The position numbers and the translations under genes were made by a program. The notes beneath the pieces were generated by a model. That model ran no database searches. It saw nothing but the letters and a program-made list of their open reading frames with translations, and was not told where the DNA came from. DNA of 7,867 bases from Planctomycetales bacterium. Lineage in GTDB: Bacteria; Planctomycetota; Planctomycetia; Pirellulales; Thermoguttaceae. Shown in pieces: positions 4,411 to 7,867 of this stretch (positions within the stretch are counted from its first letter, which is position 1; the number at the start of each line of letters is the position of its first letter). The stretch lies in the NCBI GenBank assembly GCA_007127495.1, contig SKZG01000268.1, positions 1 to 7,867 of the forward strand, given 5' to 3'.

Positions 4411-6018
4411 GCCGCGTCCACTTTGCCGCTCCGCAGGCAGGACAGCGTCTTCCCTTTCCGAGAGCGTGCTCTCGGTTCCCTGGAACGCGGTGGCACAAAA
4501 GCGGCACAAAACCCTTGGCAAACGGCACCAAATCATGGAAAATCTGGAGAGTGAGGTGGGCTTGTTGCGCGCGGGCTCGGAGGGGCTGCTGATCCCGGCA
4601 TCCTGCCAGAGCTTGAACGTCTTGTTGTAGTGGCCATAGAGCGCCTCCAATGCCGTTTGCAGCCGCGTAGGTAGTTTCAACGGGTCGAGAGCCGTCGCCT
4701 TTCCACGGCCCTTCTTCGGCATGTCCTTGCGGATATGTTCCCATAGATTTCGGAACATCGGCATCTCGTTGCCCGGGATATTGTCGGCGACGGGCACACG
4801 CGGCAACTTGACGATCCCGCATTCGATCGCGTCCATGAGCGAGAAGTCGCTCATTACCCAGGGAAACAGAGTGCCCTCGGCGTAGCCGGAGCCCCGCAGG
4901 AAGAAGGGCGTGGCCGAGAGGTCGACCACGCGAGCGAGGCCCAGTTTGCGGTTGACGGCTTCGAGGCCGGAAATCCACAGTCGGGCCGCCTCGTTGTTCT
5001 TCTCGGCTTCCTTGCGCTCGTCGCCCTTGAGGTCTTCGTCGTCGGCCTCCTTCGGCTTCTCGCGGTAACAGTGATGCGCCTCGTCGTTCAGGGCCAGGAT
5101 GTTCTTCATGCCCATCAGGTCGGGCATGACGCGCTGCAGCATCTGGCCTTCGGTTTCGAGCGTGTTGAGTTCCTCGCCGCGCCGGCCCTGCAACAGTTGT
5201 CGCCCGCCTTTGGACAGGTCGATGCGCTCGCGCAGCTTGAATGCGTGATAGTTGGTGATGACGATTTTCGCCCGGTTCACGTCATCGAGCATATCGCCGG
5301 GGACCAGTTCGCGACTGGCGTAGTAGCTGTCCGGATCGTTCGGCTGCAGCACGCGAAGGCGATCCTTGATCGTCAGGCCCGGCGTGACGACGACAAACCC
5401 GCGGGTGAACTTCTTGCTGCCGGGCCGGCGAACGGCGTTGATCGTCTGCCAGGCGATGAGCATGGCGATGACGGTAGTCTTGCCGGCGCCGGTGGCAAGT
5501 TTCAGTGCCAGGCGGTACAGCAGGGGATTGGCATCGTTATTGGCATTGGCCAGATGCTCGATCAACCGTTTGCCGGCCTTGGAGTTGGGGGCCACTTCGG
5601 TGAGCCAGATGGCCGTCTCGACCGCCTCGACCTGACAGAAGAACGGGCGGATCCCGGCGAAGTCGTGGTGACGCCAGTGTTGAAGCAGGCGGGCGGTTTC
5701 CGGCGTCACCTGCCACTGGCTTGGATTCGGCAGCGACCGCCAACGATCGACCTGCGCGCGGACTTCGTTGATGATCGAGGTGGGATCGTACTGCTGCTGC
5801 TTCGTCGACAGCCCCGCTCCTTCGTCGAATACGAACTCGTCCTGCTGGACCTCCTTCTTCCGCTTCTTCGGTTTGGGGATTGGCGTGATGAACTCGGCCC
5901 GACGGCGCGTTTCAAGGATTCGCTGGGTGGGCTGGCCCTGGCTGTCGAGTTCCCAGTGTCGCTCGGGGCACTGGTACGGCGAATTGAGGATCGGCTGTTC
6001 GAAGAACGGATTTGCCAT
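4300..6018 (-). CDS. C-terminally truncated DEAD/DEAH restriction helicase (BPTD_3080/type III Res-like)
   Basis: From ATG 6018 the protein begins MANPFFEQPILNSPY and follows the family through RAEFITPIPKPKKRK (40-54), YDPTSIINEVRAQVDRW (77-93), FFCQVEAVETAIWL (126-139), Walker A LATGAGKTT (174-182), motif II NDEAHH with DEAH at 312-315, and motif III LSAT (367-370), to TFKLWQDAGI (residue 476, base ~4591). Family members continue for several hundred more residues with the second RecA domain and a C-terminal part; here 96 unrelated residues follow, arising from the junction segment and from antisense of the radical SAM 3' end (4300-4410). ATP binding could survive, but translocation and cleavage should not. 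A 13-residue longer start at 6057 is possible; 6018 is preferred because MANPFFEQPILNSPY is the family's usual N-terminus and AGGA lies upstream. The family name rests on remembered patterns. Confidence 0.8.
   Translation of the reverse strand: MANPFFEQPILNSPYQCPERHWELDSQGQPTQRILETRRRAEFITPIPKPKKRKKEVQQDEFVFDEGAGLSTKQQQYDPTSIINEVRAQVDRWRSLPNPSQWQVTPETARLLQHWRHHDFAGIRPFFCQVEAVETAIWLTEVAPNSKAGKRLIEHLANANNDANPLLYRLALKLATGAGKTTVIAMLIAWQTINAVRRPGSKKFTRGFVVVTPGLTIKDRLRVLQPNDPDSYYASRELVPGDMLDDVNRAKIVITNYHAFKLRERIDLSKGGRQLLQGRRGEELNTLETEGQMLQRVMPDLMGMKNILALNDEAHHCYREKPKEADDEDLKGDERKEAEKNNEAARLWISGLEAVNRKLGLARVVDLSATPFFLRGSGYAEGTLFPWVMSDFSLMDAIECGIVKLPRVPVADNIPGNEMPMFRNLWEHIRKDMPKKGRGKATALDPLKLPTRLQTALEALYGHYNKTFKLWQDAGISSPSEPARNKPTSLSRFSMIWCRLPRVLCRFCATAFQGTESTLSEREDAVLPAERQSGRGSGRGEEVRLAHLRCHRTAAAHVEKRPNDKLGRRAIG
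4411..4590. other. Junction segment between the radical SAM gene and the truncated helicase
   Basis: 180 bp belonging to neither recognisable gene. It holds a short palindrome (4458-4475) and three near-copies of GGCACAAAA (4492-4500, 4503-4511, 4524-4532). On the minus strand it is read through by the helicase frame, giving a tail without helicase homology. It marks the right border of the inserted or rearranged block. Confidence 0.55.
4458..4475. terminator. Short hairpin downstream of the radical SAM gene, possible terminator
   Basis: CCGAGAGC-GT-GCTCTCGG, an 8-bp perfect palindromic stem 47 nt after the radical SAM stop codon. No T-tract follows on either strand, so intrinsic termination is doubtful. 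Confidence 0.25.
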
Positions 6019-6549
6019 AACGATTGCGTCCTGTTGTCGGGTAGCCGTGGAGTTCACCGCAAGTTCTGATCAGCGAAGGATTTCCGGTCGTACGGTTTTC
6101 CCGAGCTTGTTCCGCCCCCGTGCGACGCGCCTCGTCCAGTACCGGCAAGCGCTTCTTCTCGGCCCCCTCCGATTCAATCGGCACCGCCGGACGCTGCAAG
6201 AGACCCATCTCGCCGGTCCATTGTACCTGCCCCCCAATGACGGTCAGCAGGCCCGTTGGGTGTGAAAGTAATTCTGGCCGAATTTGCAGACGCGGTACGA
6301 CCTGGAAGGGGAAAAAGACCGGCTTGGCGACCGGCTTACCCGCGAAGTTGCCACCATGGCCGGGCGGGAATGACAGGAGGGTATCCATCGTCGGGCGGCG
6401 CATCCTCGTGTCCTTCGCCGCGTTGAGCGATCTGGCTGCCGCCTGCGAAGATGCACATCACGCCATCGAGCCGGCCTCCGATGCCGATATGCTTCGGCAC
6501 CTCATGGATGCAAAGGCGCGCGGCAGAAACAATCTTACCGACGACTTGG
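6019..6549. other. 531-bp stretch without a recognisable gene, upstream of the helicase
   Basis: Minus-strand open frames cross this region. The longest starts at 6403 (or ATG 6388, MDTLLSFPPGHGGNFAGKPV) and runs 163 codons to 5912, but its last ~36 codons overlap the helicase out of frame, there is no clear ribosome binding site, and I recognise no family. A second minus frame after the SUMF1 stop reads RLCIHEVPKHIGIGGRLDGV and could be a gene remnant. Neither strand offers a convincing gene, tRNA or terminator. It may hold decayed coding sequence and the helicase promoter. Confidence 0.4.
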
Positions 6550-7752
6550 TCAATCTGCCGAGACCAGGACGACACGGAATCCCAGGACGAGGCTCCGGCC
6601 GGCCGGCTCGTCCATGCGGCGACTCGCCGACCGGCAGCCTGCGGCGCTGCTGGCCCAACTGCCGCCGCGGTATACGCGGTCGAAGCCTTCGGCGGGCCCC
6701 GGCGGGTCGTCCCCCGGCGATTGCGCGTAGTAGTCCTCGCCGTACCAGTCAGCGCACCATTCGTCGACGTTGCCGTGGATGTCGTAGAGTCCGAAGGCGT
6801 TCGGCTTGAACTTCCCGACCGGGGCCGCGAAGACGTAACCGTCTTGTGCCGTAATCGGCCAATCCCAGTCCGGGAACTTCGCCTTCGCTGTGGCGTCGGC
6901 CACGTTGGCCACCGCAGCCAGCCCTTCGGGATCGTCCCCGTGGTAGTACCGCGTCGTCGTGCCCGCCCGGCAGGCATATTCCCACTCGGCCTCAGTCGGC
7001 AACCGGTACGACTTGCCCTCTTTGCGACTGAGCCATTTGCAGAACGCCACCGCGTCGTTCCAACTCACGTTGACCACCGGATGGTCGTCGGACTGCTCGA
7101 ACCCGACGTTCCGCCACGAGTACTCCTCCGATTCGCCAAGCTCGCCCGTTTCCGGATCGAAACCGAAGGCCCCGTCGAAATCGGTGCCCTTCTCGGCGTC
7201 GGTCCGGTAGCCGGTCTCCTCGACGAACTGCCGGAACTGGCCGACCGTGACCTCGTGGACGCCCAGGTGAAACGGCCGGGTGATCCGCACGCGGTGCCGC
7301 GGGTGTTCGGCTTCGAATTCGCCCGGCGGCGGGCCGCCGCGATCCTCGAATGTTTCGGCCACGTCCTCCGCCGCCTCGGCGCTGCCCATCAGGAACTCGC
7401 CCGCCGGAATCGGCGCCAATTGCATGCCGATCGAGTTCGTAACGACTCGAGACACGGCATCGCTCGAAATCCATCCTGTAACCGTCCTGCCATCCTCTTG
7501 CAGGCTCGCCGCCAGCCAGGGAGGGTTCACCTTGATCACCACGAGGTGCGTGCCCGGAGGAAGCGAAGCCAGCGTCTCGGCGCCGGCTCGCAGTGCGGTA
7601 GGTTGGCGGGTGACAATGGTATCGCCCGGTTGGAACTCGGGTTGGTCTTGGGCCGGGGCAGGCGCTTCCTCCGCCCGACCCGCGCCGTGCCAACTCCCAG
7701 CCGACATGGCCATCCACACCACGCCCAGCATCGTCCAAGTTTTCGTGTTCAT
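6550..7752 (-). CDS. Secreted SUMF1/FGE-domain protein with N-terminal SH3-like domain
   Basis: A 400-residue protein. Residues 1-27 form a signal peptide (hydrophobic TMLGVVWMAMSAGSW, probable cleavage after GRA); there is no lipobox, so it should be exported as a soluble protein. Residues ~41-100 resemble a bacterial SH3 domain (LRAGAETLASLPPGTHLVV ... GWISSDAV). From ~103 the formylglycine-generating-enzyme fold appears: SIGMQLAPIPAGEFLMGS, FHLGVHEVTVGQFRQFV, HPVVNVSWNDAVAFCKWLS, YRLPTEAEWEYACRAGTTTR, GLYDIHGNVDEWCADWY, RVYRGGSWASSAAGCRSASR, and GFRVV near the end. The paired cysteines expected in the RGGS(Y/W) region of aerobic sulfatase-activating enzymes are not both present (one cysteine only), so it is probably not a sulfatase activator; such domains are expanded in planctomycetes with mostly unknown roles. 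The start at 7752 is preferred over GTG 7818 because it gives the signal peptide and a spaced AAAGGG site. Confidence 0.85.
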   Translation of the reverse strand: MNTKTWTMLGVVWMAMSAGSWHGAGRAEEAPAPAQDQPEFQPGDTIVTRQPTALRAGAETLASLPPGTHLVVIKVNPPWLAASLQEDGRTVTGWISSDAVSRVVTNSIGMQLAPIPAGEFLMGSAEAAEDVAETFEDRGGPPPGEFEAEHPRHRVRITRPFHLGVHEVTVGQFRQFVEETGYRTDAEKGTDFDGAFGFDPETGELGESEEYSWRNVGFEQSDDHPVVNVSWNDAVAFCKWLSRKEGKSYRLPTEAEWEYACRAGTTTRYYHGDDPEGLAAVANVADATAKAKFPDWDWPITAQDGYVFAAPVGKFKPNAFGLYDIHGNVDEWCADWYGEDYYAQSPGDDPPGPAEGFDRVYRGGSWASSAAGCRSASRRMDEPAGRSLVLGFRVVLVSAD

Positions 7753-7759
7753 GCGGTAT

Positions 7760-7765
7760 CCCTTT
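7760..7765 (-). promoter_or_regulatory. Shine-Dalgarno-like site of the SUMF1 gene
   Basis: AAAGGG on the minus strand, 7 nt before ATG 7752-7750; supports this start over the in-frame GTG at 7818. The rest of the right edge (to 7867) shows open frames but no assignable gene. Confidence 0.45.
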
Positions 7766-7867
7766 CGGTAGCCAAATCGTTGCCGGCAACTCGGGACTGC
7801 CCCCGGTGGACAGACCACTTGCCACCTCTGTTTGTATTTCAGGCCGCCGGCGAACAGCGCCTGCCGA

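Noticed and set aside
4492..4505. Sigma54 promoter (TGGCAC near a GC element)
   Set aside because: The GG/GC spacing fits, but the -12 part reads CGGC rather than TTGC, and it lies in the junction segment with no gene suitably placed.
4492..4532. Iterons of a replication origin (three GGCACAAAA-like copies)
   Set aside because: The copies are short, unevenly spaced and not linked to a rep gene or AT-rich region.
3887..4630. Plus-strand 247-codon open frame overlapping the radical SAM gene
   Set aside because: Out of frame with a gene carrying clear family motifs, and its own translation has none.
242..6018. The two helicase pieces as halves of a single gene split by insertion of the methyltransferase/radical SAM block
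   Set aside because: Both pieces are N-terminal, each with its own start and Walker A, and their sequences differ clearly, so they come from different genes.
5071..6069. Plus-strand 332-codon open frame
   Set aside because: Exactly antisense to the well-supported helicase; a shadow frame.
6120..6809. Plus-strand 229-codon open frame
   Set aside because: Much of it is antisense to the SUMF1 gene, the translation is arginine/proline-rich, and it lacks a recognisable domain; a shadow frame of GC-rich DNA.

Overview
The window looks like part of a scrambled defence or accessory island in a GC-rich bacterium. The secreted sulfatase-modifying-factor-like (SUMF1) protein at the right end and the general style of the sequence suggest a planctomycete or a similar environmental lineage. 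This is an inference from gene content; no rRNA, tRNA or other phylogenetic marker is present.

Left part (1-811, minus strand): one uninterrupted reading frame runs off the left edge but is a patchwork of three unrelated gene pieces. They are the N-terminus of a RhuM-family protein, the first ~103 residues of a DEAD/DEAH-type restriction helicase (with its own ribosome binding site and Walker A motif), and the C-terminal part of an N-6 adenine DNA methylase. All three families are typical of restriction-modification operons, so this is the wreck of one or more such operons, or an assembly chimera. A possible last 16 codons of a further upstream gene end two bases before the RhuM start.

Middle-left (about 812-1771): a non-coding stretch with a 15-bp perfect hairpin, a sigma70-like promoter pointing right (TTGTAA-16 bp-TATAAT), and then a compact 287-bp element with perfect 24-bp terminal inverted repeats and an 8-bp direct repeat at its borders. 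It is a MITE-like non-autonomous transposon that has landed just downstream of the promoter.

Middle (1772-4410, plus strand): two genes separated by 5 bp. The first encodes a class I SAM-dependent methyltransferase fold attached to a ~240-residue N-terminal region I do not recognise. The second encodes a radical SAM protein of the spore-photoproduct-lyase-like family (CX3CX2C). They point against every other gene here and are flanked by broken restriction genes on both sides. This pair is the best candidate in the window for an undescribed two-gene system.

Right part (4300-7752, minus strand): a second, different restriction helicase is intact from its start through motifs I, II and III, then loses homology near position 4591 and ends in about 96 residues of unrelated read-through across the junction and antisense to the 3' end of the radical SAM gene. 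A ~530-bp stretch with no recognisable gene separates it from a complete secreted SUMF1/FGE-domain protein with an N-terminal SH3-like segment. The last 115 bp hold its ribosome binding site and no assignable gene.
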